A DNA stretch of 64,000 nt, from assembly GCA_017979445.1 (NCBI GenBank), contig CM030706.1, forward strand, positions 27,316,493 through 27,380,492. Reading direction: 5' to 3'. Under the pieces are notes generated by a model. The model saw nothing but the letters and a program-made list of their open reading frames with translations, made no database searches and was not told the DNA's origin. Position 1 is the first letter of the stretch. Each line of letters begins with the position of its first letter. Positions 38,275-51,525 of the stretch are shown here, in pieces. Origin of the DNA: Akebia trifoliata. Lineage: Eukaryota; Streptophyta; Magnoliopsida; Ranunculales; Lardizabalaceae. A program made the translations under genes and the position numbers.

Positions 38275-39249
38275 CTTGGGTAAATCCCAACCATAAATTT
38301 TCTTAAAAATTACAAATATAGCTTTAATACATTAAAAATAAAAATATAATATACGTTATAAACTAGGCTGTGCCACCTGAGCCTTCTCCAAGCTCAAGTC
38401 TGCCCAGACCCAAAAACTAAATATAGGCCTAGTAACACTACCCAAACATAAATAACGTGTTGGAGGAAACAACTTTTTGAAAGAGTTTTTCAAAAGGGTT
38501 GGGATCTGTTGACTAGTGAGAAAACACACGATCCCGACCGTATAAACACAAAATCCAACTGCCAATATTTTTAAGTATCTCCAAAACACGTATCAAGAGG
38601 ATAAATCTCACCCCGTTAGATTTCATATTTAAATGGTTGGGATCATGCATGTGTTTTTTTCATGAGTCACCGGATCTTGATCATTTGAAAAAATAGAACC
38701 AAAAATTTGGTTTGTGTGTGTGTGTAGTTTACTGAGAATGAATAATTGAAGTCATAGTTGTAGTCTATTTTCATTAATTGTGCACCATACAAAAAGTAGA
38801 ATAGAAGAAGAAGATAAAACGGACAAGGTTTTTACATGGTTCATCGTCAAAGTCGGCAAAGCATATATGCGAACAATGATCTCCAATCTACTAGTAGTGA
38901 GAATTTACTAGCTATGAAAATGTTATAAAGAAAATACAATCAATATACTTTTTTTGCTTCTAAGCTCCAACGAGAATTTGGGAAGTCATTCTCATAATGA
39001 TCTTGAGTTTCATAATCCACTCTAGAATTCAATCAGAAATTGAATGCCACCTCTTGTTTCCAAGTGATAATGAACTTGGTTTTAAATTGTGAAATGCCAC
39101 AAACAATGACCAAGACTTGTGTCAACAAATGCGAACACATCTTGAATCTAAAATTAAAAAGAAATGACGGACATATTAAAGATATAGATGACCAAAGACC
39201 TCAACAACTATGGGTTGAGATTTTATATAGAAAGGTTTTTTCACGAATT
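38275..39249. other. non-coding
   Basis: Short frames only. A stretch near 38819-38850 (ggtttttacatggttcatcgt) resembles LTR-type sequence, but no partner or boundary is found. Confidence 0.35.
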
Positions 39250-39735
39250 TTAAAGAAACAGATATGGTACCTTAATTTAAAATGATTATACAACTTGTCA
39301 CAATTTTTTTGATTAATAATCTATTTTGTTAGGTTAGTATCACACAATGAGCGAAACATGCGGCCTTTAGTATATTTCTTACGTGCACATCATGTAATAC
39401 ACTAACAAATATGGTACAATAATTTCAAAAGATTTTACACCTTGTCAAATCTTTTCTATTAGTATTTCATTTTGTTTTATCTGTATCACATATTGCGTCT
39501 AGTATGTAATCTTCAATTAGTTTCTTTTTTTTGTTCTCACTACATATCTTACAACACACATCTTCAAGATGGTACATGGTTTTTAAAGATTTTACAACTA
39601 ACAATTTTTTTATTAGTTAACTATTTTATGTTTATTTATATCACACAATGAACCAAATGAGTCCCTTAAATAAGTTTCCTTTTTTGTTTTTTTACTACAC
39701 ATTATACAACACACATAATTATGGTTTAGCTATAA
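39250..39735. repeat. degenerate tandem repeat, about 150-180 bp unit
   Basis: Three diverged units, each with attttacaac/acc, a T-rich run, ttagt-ntctattttgttt, a tatcacacaatgag-like phrase, and an ac-cat-ttacaacacac phrase. No coding potential. Confidence 0.65.
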
Positions 39736-39779
39736 TGTCAGTTTACATGGCTAAAATTCTCTCTCTTAAGGTCAAGTTT

Positions 39780-39985
39780 CTTGTAGCTGGTCCACTACGT
39801 GACCCACCTAATCTATAAAAAAAAAAATGACTATATGTACTTTGACCTTGAGCCCAAAAAGCAGTGTTGGGTTCACAACTGGTCCACTGCTTGACCCACC
39901 TAATTTTTTTTTTAATTTTTAAAATGACTATTTGAAATTTGACATTGAGTCACAAAATAGGGTTTGGTTCACAATTTTCCTCTCA
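39780..39985. repeat. two-copy direct repeat, 92-bp spacing
   Basis: The phrase ctggtccactncntgaccca followed by cctaat occurs at 39787 and 39879, each followed by a homopolymer run, then aaatgactat and a caca-like end. Confidence 0.75.
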
Positions 39986-40559
39986 CAAAATTTAGGTTGA
40001 CTTGTGTTATTAAAAAAGAAAAAACCCTCGGCCTATGCGAGTGATGAATGTATATAGAAAATCCACCCGATAGTAAATTTCTATAATTTATAGACATTCA
40101 TTACAATATTTTTTTAATCAATGAAAATAACATTTATTGAATTAAATAAAATGAGGTGGCCAAGATGATCACCTAAAGGAGAGCCAATGAACATAATTGT
40201 CAGTTTCCTCTACAAATCAACTCCCATCTCAAGAAGAGATCCTCAAAAAGCTCTTTATAAAATCTCTAAATAGTTTACACTTGTAAAACACATGCCCTAA
40301 AATACAAATAACGACTTCCTGTAAAGATTGATCATTTCCTTCGAAGATATCTCATTCCTTTCCTTTCATAAATTCCAATAGACTACAAAAGGCATGAGCT
40401 TATTCTCAATATTTCAATCACTTATAATATTTAGTCTAGGGGAGAATCAAGGGGAGGGGTAGACAACTTCAGGTGGCCTTTTCAAAATTTTCAACTTTTT
40501 TAGAGATACCCCTCCACATTTTAATTCATATTATGGATGCTCTCTTTAATATGTCTTGT

Positions 40560-43172
40560 AATGTCTTAAAAGTATATTTCGTATCTCGAGGTGATTGATT
40601 GTTATACTATGTGTATCCTTAAGAATTTATAATAAATAATTAAAAATGATTTTACAAAATATTTGGAGAGAAGGGTTAAGAAAATTTAACAAGTGCCTTG
40701 ATGAACGTGTTTAAGTGGTTAATCGAAATATGAGCTTTTGATAAAAACAGATTTAAGAAAAATCTAAAAACACCATTAGATTCTTTTTTAAAAATTATCT
40801 AAGATGAACTATAAGTTTGCATAAAACGAAGTCCGAGCATTAAATTATTAACTAAAAAAATAATTATATTAATCACCATTATGTTCCTAATATCATATAA
40901 ATACCAAACTTAAGATAGAAAATCAGATTTTCTCTTTCTTCTCCAACATAGAATACTAAAATCCTAAACCTTCAAGCAACGATTCGGCAAGCCTTGAACG
41001 AGAATCAAGAGTTCATGAAGAAGAGAAAAAACTTCATCTCGTCGAGATCTTCAATTTAAGTCGACGAGTTTGAGTTGATTTGAAGAGTTCGAGTTAAGAC
41101 AAAGATCAAAATTTGGAGGTTTCAAACAAGAAGAATTGTTGAGAGTCGATTTTGACGAAGATGTATCATAGAAGACATGAAACAAATAGAAAATCTTCCC
41201 TTTTACCTTTTAATTGCTAGTTTTCTTTAGAAATATAGATTTATCAAATAGGTTATTTGTTGGGATTTTTTTATTTAAGGTTGGTTCGCTTTAAATCATG
41301 CATGTTTAGATATTTGATTTTATAGATTTACTTATTTTTATGTTAAATGAGTTATTTTTATATTTCCTTATAGGTTTTTTAAAAGAAAATATGGTAAAAC
41401 AAGTTTTGAAAAAAAATTCGAAAAAAATCTGAGAGAAAATCTTGATGAATGAAAGTTTCACCCCTTGGATTGCCATTATAGCGATTTCCAAATCGTTATA
41501 ATGGCCTGGTCCCTATAATAGCGATTTCAAAATTGCTATGTCAAAATCGTTATTTTTACAATTTCGTTATCTATATGTGCCAAAATCGTTATTTTTCTTA
41601 TGTCTGACACGTTTTCAGCATTGTGTCAAATACATTCCAACACAATGTTAAATATATCTAATAACTTACTTTCATTAAATAACTTAAAGTAAATGGAAAA
41701 CACAAATGTTTTTAATGAAAATAAAGGAATACCCCCCCTCCAATTTGAAAATAATGAAAATGACTTAAAAATCAAAATCTCAAACGATCAAAATCTAATT
41801 TTTGGGTTCAAAAATAAAATACAGATTTTAGTATTTTTATTAAATTTTCAAATCCCATTAATTGAAGGATAGATAGATGGATGTACATAACATAATGTTG
41901 ACGAGAGATTACTGCCATTGTTTGTATTTTTGGAAGAATATATATATATATATACTCAACAAAATTATTTTATTTATCAGAAAGGGTCGTAGAAAGAATG
42001 ATGTGTTGCTATATTTTCGAAAACGGTGGGTCAATCTAGGATAACACTTGTGATTCTATACTCATTTGTAGTATGAGATACTTTGGAGAGTAATACAACT
42101 TGTGAGATTCGAGAGTTTATCTTCTTTTTTCTTAGAAAAATTTTGTATGTAAAGGTGATCTTTTTATAATGTAGAGATAGTCGAGATTTACATGTATTGC
42201 CTCTTGATAGGGTTTGACGCGAGAAGTCTCTCTTAGACTATTAGTGATCACTAAAAGTCTATAGTAGTGAAAAAATTGATCTCATCATTAATTGAACTCA
42301 GTTTGGATTCTTGGTCAACAACCGGTCTAAGTCGGATAAATGATCACCTAATTGTGGTATGTTAGACCGATCACAAAATCAGATAAGCATAATAACATTT
42401 GACATAAAAAGTTAAGTATTGAAATTTTGATTTGTCATAACCAAGGTGATTATATCGACGTGTTTCTCAACTCTGTTATTGATTACACCATCGTATTTAA
42501 TTATTTAAATTTCTTAATTTTGTGATACAATATTGATAGATATTTTACTTTAAAAACTCTGAAGCGTGATAGATTATTTTCATGTTAGAAATGATAGATT
42601 GATGACTATGCAAAAGTTTACTACTTTTATTTTAGTCATTATTTTAATACCATGTTATGATAAAAATCTACATTATTTAAATATTTAAGCATGAATATAC
42701 TTTGCATGTGACTAGATGTTAGAACAGTATGGTTCTTTCTGAGTAACTTCCCATTACTCACCCTATCATTTATCATTTCAAATTATTCGATTATGGAAGA
42801 GTTTGTAAGAAGGAATTTTATGAGGAAGTCCTTGAGGAGGAACATATCGATGAGTAGTAGCTTCCTTTAATCTGAGATGTATTAGAGTTTAGGATATTCT
42901 TTTTGTCATTTAAGGAACTTATGTCAGGGCATTGTGTGTCGTTTTATTTATTGTGTCATTTATATCTTTGAGGTTTGTTTATGGATCCAGATTATGATTG
43001 ATGTTAGCTTCCTAAACTCTGAATATTGGTCAGTTTATTTTGTGCTGCTTTATAATTATAGATTATGAGTTGTTATGTATTATTAGATGTTATCATCAGT
43101 TGGATTAATTTATCATGTCTTGAGATCTAACAGAGAAATTCTTGGGATTCGTGTTGGATTTGGGGGCGTGAT
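40560..43172 (+). repeat. possible degraded LTR-type repeat, copy 1
   Basis: No gene. The part 40920-42440 is alignable in places to 44430-45960: shared phrases acattcaagaaacgatt-type, gaagagaaaaaa-ttcatctcgt, gtatgggatac, and cttgtgagat. The late part (42740-43170) resembles the 3' half of plant gypsy LTRs and ends tttgggggcgtgata. No primer site follows, so the class is unproven. Confidence 0.35.
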
Positions 43173-43199
43173 ATATTTTGAATATCCATTTAGTATCTT

Positions 43200-44367
43200 G
43201 AAGAATTTTAATCAAACATTTATGATTGGTCATATAATAAGATTTTGATAGAAGAGCGAGAGTCAAGATATCGTCAAAAGAAAATAAATATATGAATGAT
43301 AAATACCTCCTTGGAAGGTGTTTCATGAAGCATGCCCAATAGATATTGTATGGAAGAGATGGGTATAAACTTAGTCTCGAGACGTCTCTATTGTGAAAAG
43401 AGCGAGGAAATTTTGATGCACTTATTTTTCAAATGCCCCTTCACAGTGCAAATCAAGAATTATTTTTCAGCAATGTACTTTGACTGTGTGGTCCCTCGTC
43501 TAAACCCAAATGTGATTTTTTCTTGGTTTAAATACAAAAGAAATCTAAATTCTCATCCATGGTTGCAATGTTACCATGGAAGGTTTTATAGTGCGTTTGA
43601 GTGCTCGCAATGAATGCATCTTTAAAAATAAAAGATGTTCAACTGAGGAGACTAAAAAATCGTGCATTAGGTGGCTTTAGGAGATGATTGGAGTAAGCTA
43701 TTTTAGAATCCCATCAACTACAAGCGAACTCAACATTTTGACAAGCTTGGACATTCCTCTAAGACAACTACCAACAAGAAGGCTAAACTCAGCCTCTTGG
43801 GAAAAACCATAACGTGGGTGGTTTAAACTTAACATTGAAGGGGCATGTAAAGGAAACTCAAGTCTTGCTAGAGGAGAAGGATTTCTTCAAGACGAGAATG
43901 GAAAATTGGTTAAAGTAGAGTATTGGTTTTTTGGACATGCAACGAATAACTTTGCTTAAGCCCAAGCTCTACTAGAAATTTTGGAGAAGTTCAACTTGAA
44001 GATATAAATCTTCTAATTGAACTAGACTCATCCTTGTTAGTAATCAGGATGATAGACAGTAAGCTCCATTATAGATTACAGCCATGGATGGTGAAGATCA
44101 AAGTTGCACCATCAAGAGTTAATTGGATGGTTCATCATGCTTGGAGAGAAACAAACTTTGTGGTCGATGATCTTGCAAACTTTGCTATAAGAAGTTGTAG
44201 ATCCATCTTGATAGAGTCTAAAGAAAACCTTCCCTTGATTGCAAGGAAAGCATTTTAGGAGATAGGTTAAATATGCGTCATGTTTGTATTGTATTCTAAT
44301 TTTGGGGGTGAGCTCGTTTTAAAGCTTTCTTAAGCAATACAACATCTTTTGCTTGCTTGGAAAAAAA
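43200..44367 (+). mobile_element. LINE 3' portion: zf-RVT and RNase H-like remnants
   Basis: 43332-43613 has the zinc-binding pattern after plant L1 reverse transcriptase (R-L-Y-C-E-K, then H-L-F-F-K-C-P-F). 43830-44258 reads W-F-K-L-N-I-E-G-A-C-K-G-N, N-N-F-A-stop-A-Q-A-L-L, L-I-E-L-D-S, and W-M-V-H-H-A-W-R-E-T-N, which is the RVT_3 RNase H-like domain. The stop at 43958-43960 and frame changes break it. It ends with a U-rich trailer and an A7 run near 44361-44367. Confidence 0.82.
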
Positions 44368-44389
44368 CAACGTGATTGCTATTATATAA

Positions 44390-45960
44390 CTACCAACACT
44401 TAAGATATTTCTTATTTCATTTTCTTTTATCTTCAACACAAAACATTTAAACCCTAGACATTCAAGAAACGATTTTGAGCACTAAAAATTGAGAAATGAG
44501 AATCTATGAAGAGAAAAAAGTTTTATCTCGTTGAGAACTACACATTGAGTGAAAGAAATTATGATAGGATTGAATGAAAGTTTGAATTTCAAGAAAAGAT
44601 CATAGTATTCTCGAGGCAATATCCTCGTAGTGACAATGAATCAAGTAGGAAACCTCCCCTTCTAGTTTTTAATTACTAATTTCTAGAACAAAAGGGGTTT
44701 TTACAAAGGATTTAGGTTGAGGTTTTCTATTATGGGTTTGTTTATACGAAATCCATCTATGATTAGATATTTTGATACAAATAAACTTTTAATTATGTTT
44801 TCTAACAAGTGATTTTAATGTAATTTAGAGAGAAAATGAGTGAGAAGCAAAGGAATGTTGTAGGCTAGTCGAGAGCTCTCAGAAGGTTTATCAGGCTAGT
44901 CGAAAGCTACCCAAAGATTTTTTGGGTTAGTCAAAGGTAATAGAGGCAAAAAATATAATTTACACTATTTCTAGAAAGTGGTTAAAACTCCACCAAGAGC
45001 TCCTCGAAGGCCTCTTCATCTACTCGAGAACTCCTTGAAGACAATCTTTGACTAGTTAAGAGCTACTTGAAAAGATAATTTTTTTTCTTTAAAATGAGAT
45101 TTTTGGTCAATGATTTCCCAACTTCAAAAACGAGTTCCAAAAAAAGATTTACCATTTTATATATATAAAGAACATTTAAAATATTTTCAAATTAAACATA
45201 ATATTCCCAATCGATTTGAAAGCTTTATATTAATTTTTGAGGTTTCCAATCAATCAATAACACAAGTGGAATTGGTTGAGACTTAGAGTCACAATTGTTT
45301 AATCAAAATGAATGGTCTAAAGAATTATGTTTCATTCAAAAAGATATATTTTAATAGGTATGACTAGGAAGATATATATTTAATTAGTAAATTAATGGAT
45401 AGATAGAGAGAACCGAAGTTCTAGTATTATGTATTAGCTACGTCACATGAAAAACAATAAATGGATGGATAGATGATAAAAATGATGTAATTCTTAATTG
45501 GAAGTCACTACCATAACCTTTTTTTGTATGTATCAAGATGGAAACATATATTTTTACTTACAAAATAAAAGTAAACGTTTACCATAAATGAATCCTAAAA
45601 ACCTAAAAAGGGTGATCTGGTGCAATATTTTCAAAAACTTTAGGTCAATATCGGACAACATTTGAAGTTCTATTCTCCTTGGTAGTATGGGATACCTCAA
45701 AGAGTAGTTCAGCTTGTGAGATCTAGGATTTTTTTCTCTACTTTCCTGATGATCACTTGTGTATAAAGGCGTTTTTTATATAATATAAATACATTTGAGG
45801 TTCTACATTGTTTGAAAGTTTAGCCGCGAGGAGTCTCTCCTATGCTGATTAGTAATCACTAAGAATTTGCAGCCATCAAAGGATGACTAACATAATTGAT
45901 TCAAGTTTTAAACCTTATTCTACCATTAGCCTGAGTTGGATAATGAGAAAAGAATTTGAG
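44390..45960 (+). repeat. possible degraded LTR-type repeat, copy 2
   Basis: Diverged direct relative of 40920-42440, sharing the same order of phrases with large differences between. The LINE 3' portion lies between the copies. No gene. Confidence 0.4.
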
Positions 45961-46111
45961 TAGAATCAAGTCAAGTGTCTTTGTGAGAGCTTGACAAGAA
46001 TTTATATTAATTAAAAGAGTCAAAAGACAAAAATGCCTTTACAAATAAGAAATAAAATAACAGGTTATTACTACTAAATAATTATGACTAAAATAGCAAC
46101 TAAATTATTTT

Positions 46112-49011
46112 CAATACCTCCCCTCATGCTGGAGCGAATATATCAAATAAACCCAGCTTGACAATATGAGAATTAGTGATAGACGAACCAATAGACTTCG
46201 TAAGCATATCGACAAGCGGATTTGAAGAAGGAACGAAGACTATCTGAAGATCATTATATTAAAATTTTCTCTTTGAGAAAATGAATATCAACCTCAATAT
46301 GCTTAGTTCTTTTATGAAAAACTAAGTCAAAAGTAAGCATAATAGCAAACTTGTTATCACAGAACATAGTAGAATAATCAAAAATAGGAAAATCAAACTC
46401 TGTTAGTAAAGATTGAAGCCAAAGTAGTTCACATGTACCAAGGGCCATAGCACGATACTCAAATTTAATAGAGGAATGAGATACCACATTCTATTTTTTT
46501 ACTTTTCCACAAGATAAGATTATTACCCATAAAAAGTACAAAAACTTGAGGTAGATCTTAACATAATCAACATCTATAAAACAAGACAAATGTGGCTGAG
46601 CAATGAAAGAGTAGAAAAATCCAAAATCAGGATGTGACTTCAAGTATCGAAGTATGCTATAAATTGCATCAAGATGAGAAGTACGCGGAGTATGCATGAA
46701 CTGACTAACTACACTGACTGCAAAGGACAAGTCCAATCCAGTATTAGTCAGATAAATCAGATGACTTATAAGTCTTTGATAAAGAGAATGATCTGATAAA
46801 AGATTGTCAAAATCAACTTGAAGGTGTGATAGGAAGAGAATGCTATCAGGTTGAAGGACATGAAGAGACATCTGTCTTTCTAAGGCGTGACCCTGAACAC
46901 AGTTGAGAAGAAAAGTCGTAGTGAGGATTGTCATATTCCAATATGCCTTTAGAATATGCATTCTGCGAAGAAGACAACGGACAATGTTCATGAGGTGGAG
47001 ATTCTTTCATTTCACCACCTTGTTCTACTCAAGAGTATAAGGACAAGTCAACTGGTGAAGCATGCCATGCTCATGAAGATGGGAGTGAATCCCATCAAAT
47101 ATATATTCCCCCCATTATTAGACCTAAGGGATTTAATAATTATGCTGTACTTAGTCTGAATCATTTTAAGAAAGTTAACAAAAATTGAGAGCACCTCAGA
47201 ACGAGAACGCATAAAAGAAATCCAAGTGCAATAAGAATAGTCATCAATAAATGTAACATAATATCGATGACCATTAAAGACAGTAACAGGAGAAGGCCCA
47301 CACACATTAGAATGAACTAAATCAAATATTGTATTAAATCGATGCATATGAATATAAGAAGTACGTGCGTGTTTAGAAAGTTCACACACAGAACACTGGA
47401 ATTTATGTCCATGATAGACAGTTTTTAAAGTAAGAAATAAAGTACATAAGTATTTGAAAATTGGCATGTCCTAAGCAAGTATGCCATAAATCTAGAGTTT
47501 ATGATGAAAATGTGTGACTGCCAGATCATGAAATCATAGAAGCCGAAGCAGCAGTAAACTGAGATCCAAACATGTGCAACTCATCCCTCTCATACTTCTT
47601 GTCAAAAATTCTCATCGAAGTCAGATCCTGAAAAATACAGTAAGTAGAAAAAAAGTAACTAAGCAATTATGAGATTTAGTAACACTACTTACAGATAAAA
47701 GATTAAGAAATAAATGAGGGGCATGAAACAAAAAATCTAGAGAAATCCTAGAGGATAAATGATGATACCTTTGTTGTGGATAGGTATAAGAGATCCGTCA
47801 GCAAAGCAAACATCTCAATGAGTGGTGAAAAAATTAGAAGAGGTAAAATAGCTAGACTCACCAGTCATGTGATCAGAGGCACCAGAATCAATAACCCATG
47901 TCAAAGGAGTAGAGTCAGACTAAGTAACATTGAATCTAGAGGATGTACCTAGAGACATAATAACAGAGGCCACAGTCGAAGAGGAATGGGTGTGAGCATG
48001 AATTTGATCCCTGATAATAGTAGCAATCTGAATCTGTAGTTGTTGTAAATCAATCGTGCCAAGTGAATGAGGGTTAGTGAGAAGAAAAGATGATGACTCT
48101 ACTATAGTGGCATGATGGACAGTTTGTCCCAAAGACGAAGTGAAAGAAGATCTTGGTATCAGATGAGGATAAAACGGAAAATGATGAGCCTTCTCATAAC
48201 CATTCTTCCCACAATGACTACAAGTAAGGCCACTCCATTTACCATGACTACGGCTACCACAATCACGATTTCTTGAGAAACTCAAGTTGGTAGCTATGGC
48301 CATTTGATCTGTAACTGGAGCAGAAAGAATGTCAAGAACCTAAGTCTGAGTATGAGCCATATTGCGATAATGCTCATAACTGTTAATAGTTGCAAATATC
48401 TCAAATAAAGAAGGTAAGGAAGTGGTGTTGAGGATTTGTGTTCGAAATGCCTCAAATTCTTGACAGAGTCCCATAAGAAATTGGTAGGTCTGATGTCAAA
48501 CAATCCTCTTAACCACATAATCGATTGCATCGAAAGACAACTTAGCCAGAGACTCATAATGAGAAAGTTCTTTCTAACGTGACTGAAGGAATCCAAAGTA
48601 ATCGGCTACACTTTATGTCCCTTGGGTAACCTGGACAATGTCTCGATAAAACTCATAAATCCTCGAGTTATTCATGGCATGCGCGTAAGTCTGATTAAGT
48701 GCTGACCATAGAGATGAAATTATCTCATGATACATGAACATGGTATAGATGCATTGCTTCATGAAGTAGAATAACCACCCAAGGATAATGCAGTTGTCAA
48801 TCTCTCATGATTCAAATTTAGGATCAGTAAGTAGTGGTTTAGTTATAGTCCCAGGGAGCCATCCAGATTTTCCTCTACTACCTAGAAAGAGTTACACAGA
48901 TCGGGACCATGACTAAAAGTTTCAGCCATCAAGAAGAGTAGTGGTGATACGTTGGGTTGAAAGATTTACTCCAAGAGTTGGATTAGAATCCTTAGACTCT
49001 GGATTTGTCAT
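46112..49011 (-). pseudogene. Ty1/copia gag-pol, decayed, reverse transcriptase core deleted
   Basis: Gag starts at 49011 (M-T-N-P-E-S-K-D-S-N, then T-T-T-L-L-D-G) and continues through frame changes to a CCHC-like knuckle, C-S-H-C-G-K-N-G-Y-x-K-A-H-H, near 48210. Integrase follows (47467-47048): C-x2-C in H-K-F-Q-C-S-V-C-E-L, then D-L-V-H-S-N-V-C-G-P and T-F-I-D-D-Y-S. The next block (46991-46491) starts with the integrase C-terminal reading Y-W-N-M-T-I-L-T-T-T-F-L and passes within 50 residues to L-Y-Q-R-L-I-S-H-L-I-Y-L-T, the end of reverse transcriptase. The palm with the YVDD-type motif is therefore missing. RNase H follows (46487-46254), with E-Y-R-A-M and D-N. A pyrimidine tract (cctccccto-like, 46117-46123) marks the 3' end. 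Confidence 0.85.
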
Positions 49012-49104
49012 TATTACTTGCAAGAAAAGAATTAACTTTGGTTTGAAGGAAGATTTCCCGTAGTATTGGCCCAAGGTGGAATAAACCACAGGTAAAAAGG
49101 GTAG

Positions 49105-50151
49105 TTGGTCTGTTACAAGACTTTACTCAATCCACACAGCAATCCAGTTGTTTGTTGTAAGTCTCCACATAACCCACATAACCCACACATCTGGATGTGC
49201 CCCTCTCTTGCAGATAAATTGGGTTATTTAGTTATCTATCTTTCTCATTTTAAAATTGTGCGATTAGAATACTCCATTTTCTTGCAGCTTAGGTTCATGG
49301 ATCATATGTCCTCCACGGAAGTGATTCATCGTCCCTTTTGTGTGAATGCTGATTTGGTATGCATGATGGCGAGACGAAAGCTTCCCACGTTTCCTGGTGG
49401 GAAAGAAGAATGGCATTCTTTTTTGTGCAATCTTGGAGACGAGGCTGTTAGGTGGGTTAGGGCTTTCCAACAGAAGGGTTCCCCCGTGATTGCTTTTGAT
49501 GGGGCTCGTTTCCTTATTTTGATAGGCCTGCATGGGGCCACCCAGTATTTTCCCCTTTGTGTTCTTCGTCAATTTGGGTATGACCAAGGCATACTCATTC
49601 CTGAGGACTTCAGTGAGTTGGTTGGCCTTTTGTCATATTCTTCCACTGCACTTTTGAGTCGATTGGTGAAAGAATGGTCTCGAGTAGAAGTTTTGGATCA
49701 TCCCATCTATGCAAGCCACTCTTTTTTGACTTACATTCATTGGATTCGAGAACTTATTTCCGACCAAGTGACGGTATAAACTGTGCCCCGCGCACGTCCT
49801 GACACTTCTCGTTTCTTTGATTATCGTGATCAATTAGAGGAGATTCAAGCAGATCATCGTCGTATCCGAGCTATTTAGCTCAACTCTGAAAGGGATATGC
49901 AAGCTGAGATTGCCCAATTATCATCCGAGCTCGAAGCCCTGAATATTAGAGGTGAGGTGCCCATGTTCCGAGCTGAAATAACTGATTTGAGAGAGCGCCT
50001 TGCTTCGAGGTTGCATGCTGATATGATTGTTGAATACTTAGTGAATCATCGTACTTCTGATGCGGAGAGAATTATCATTGACCAAGCTGCTCAGATCAAA
50101 GCCCTAGAGGATAGACTTGATGCCTATTATGCTTCTTTTGGGAGTGTATGA
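49105..50151 (+). pseudogene. accessory ORF of plant Tat-type elements, DUF7745-like with coiled coil
   Basis: One frame with two in-frame stops (49777-49779 and 49876-49878). Residues from W-H-S-F-L-C-N-L through G-A-T-Q-Y-F-P-L-C-V-L-R-Q-F-G and I-H-W-I-R-E resemble the plant domain I recall as DUF7745 (V-L-R-Q-F/L-G pattern), found in proteins linked to gypsy elements. The part after 49890 is a heptad-rich coiled coil (Q-A-E-I-A-Q-L-S-S-E-L-E-A-L). It runs opposite to the integrase at 63563-64000, with which it was contiguous before the insertion at 51521. Antisense accessory ORFs are known in the 3' regions of Tat elements. Function unknown. The domain name is from memory and needs a profile search. 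Confidence 0.6.
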
Positions 50152-51520
50152 GTTGTTCCTTACCTGTTATTCCTTCTTGTACCCTGCTTTCAACGAGAAT
50201 GATGTATCACTTTTTGAAATGAATGAAATAGGTTTTTTACGTAGTGACCTCAGATATATCTACTGCTTTCGAAAACTCTTGATTTTAAGAAAAGTCCTGT
50301 ATTTTTTGTCATAGGCCAAAAATAGTAATTTTGATGATGCATTTTTTATTTTTTTTAGATTTTAAAAGATTGCCTTTGTCGAATAATCTGTGACAGACTG
50401 TGTTTGAAAACTCTGAAAGTTAATGATCATGGTGACTTTACCAAATGCTGAGGATACAAGTGTCAGCTAATCCTTAGCCTCTTTAGAGTCATCCCTGAGA
50501 CTGAGAATTTTGACTGAGTTATCTTAGTTGTATCAGTCGGCACCTTGAGGACTTCGAGATTTTTACCGTTCACAGTTTATACTCTTGCAGGTCAGGAGTT
50601 TTTTATTTTTGTTTTTTTGTTTTCATTTTTTTTTGCCCCTGACGGCAGTTACGATTTTCACCAGACCTGATTTCCACATTCTTGAGCATCAACGTCCTTT
50701 TTGGGTTTTCATCGTGCCGGTGGTTTTGATCTTGCCATAGACTGATTTTTTTACTCACAGTGCCCTGACGGGTTTTCACCATACCCTTTCAGTCTATGCT
50801 TACTTTAGAGATTTTCACTTTGAATACCTTCTCGATTTCTGTGTGCCTCTTGTGGCTTGGTGACTCAAGTTGAGCTACGAGATCGAACACTCTACTCTTC
50901 TAGTAGCGCTCTTTCTTGAGTAACAAATCTGGACTCTCCTCTCTAGTTCCTCTGACGATTTTCATGGTGCGGTGACTCAAGTTGAGCCTCGAGATTAATG
51001 ACTCTACACTTTGAGTCGCTCTTTTTTTTCGAATATTCGATCTGGTCTCCCCTCTCGGGTCTTCCAACGACTTTGAGGACTTGAAATCCGATTTGAGTGG
51101 CAAGATCGACTGCACTTGATAATATTTCTCATTATATGCTTCCACCGTAGTTGAGTTGCCTTAAACCGTTCCCTGATCTAAGAGGACTTTAAATAGGATG
51201 AAACATGAGCTTAGGTTAGGTTTATGAAAGGATAAGAAAGGCTGAATCTAGATTTATTTAGGTAAAGAATGGACACGGGGTTGGTCTATTTTTGTTTCGA
51301 AAATATGATCTATGTCTCCTTCCAGCGTCTCACGAACTCATTTAGGTAGGAGATTTGGGTAGACCTTGAAATCAAATATTCGAGATTTTCGACTTTTTGA
51401 TTTTTTTGTACTTTTAGCCGTTCACAGTTTATCCTCATGCGGGCTAGGAGTATACTTTGGTATTTTTGTTTAGGCTTTTGATGATTTTTTATTTTTTTAT
51501 TTTTATTTTTATTTATAGTG
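50152..51520. other. non-coding 3'-region sequence of an older Tat-type element
   Basis: It contains direct repeats, e.g. ccgttcacagtttat-ctc at 50568 and 51418, and gtgactcaagttgagc near 50859 and 50970, plus T-rich tracts. There is no gene. The style (cccctgacgg, catgccc blocks) is like the non-coding part beside the younger element's 3' LTR. Confidence 0.5.
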
Positions 51521-51525
51521 GTGAC

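Noticed and set aside
49264..49833. Antisense frames (107, 71 and 66 codons) under the 49.1-50.2 kb accessory ORF
   Set aside because: No motif; shadows of the + strand frame, which does carry a recognisable pattern.
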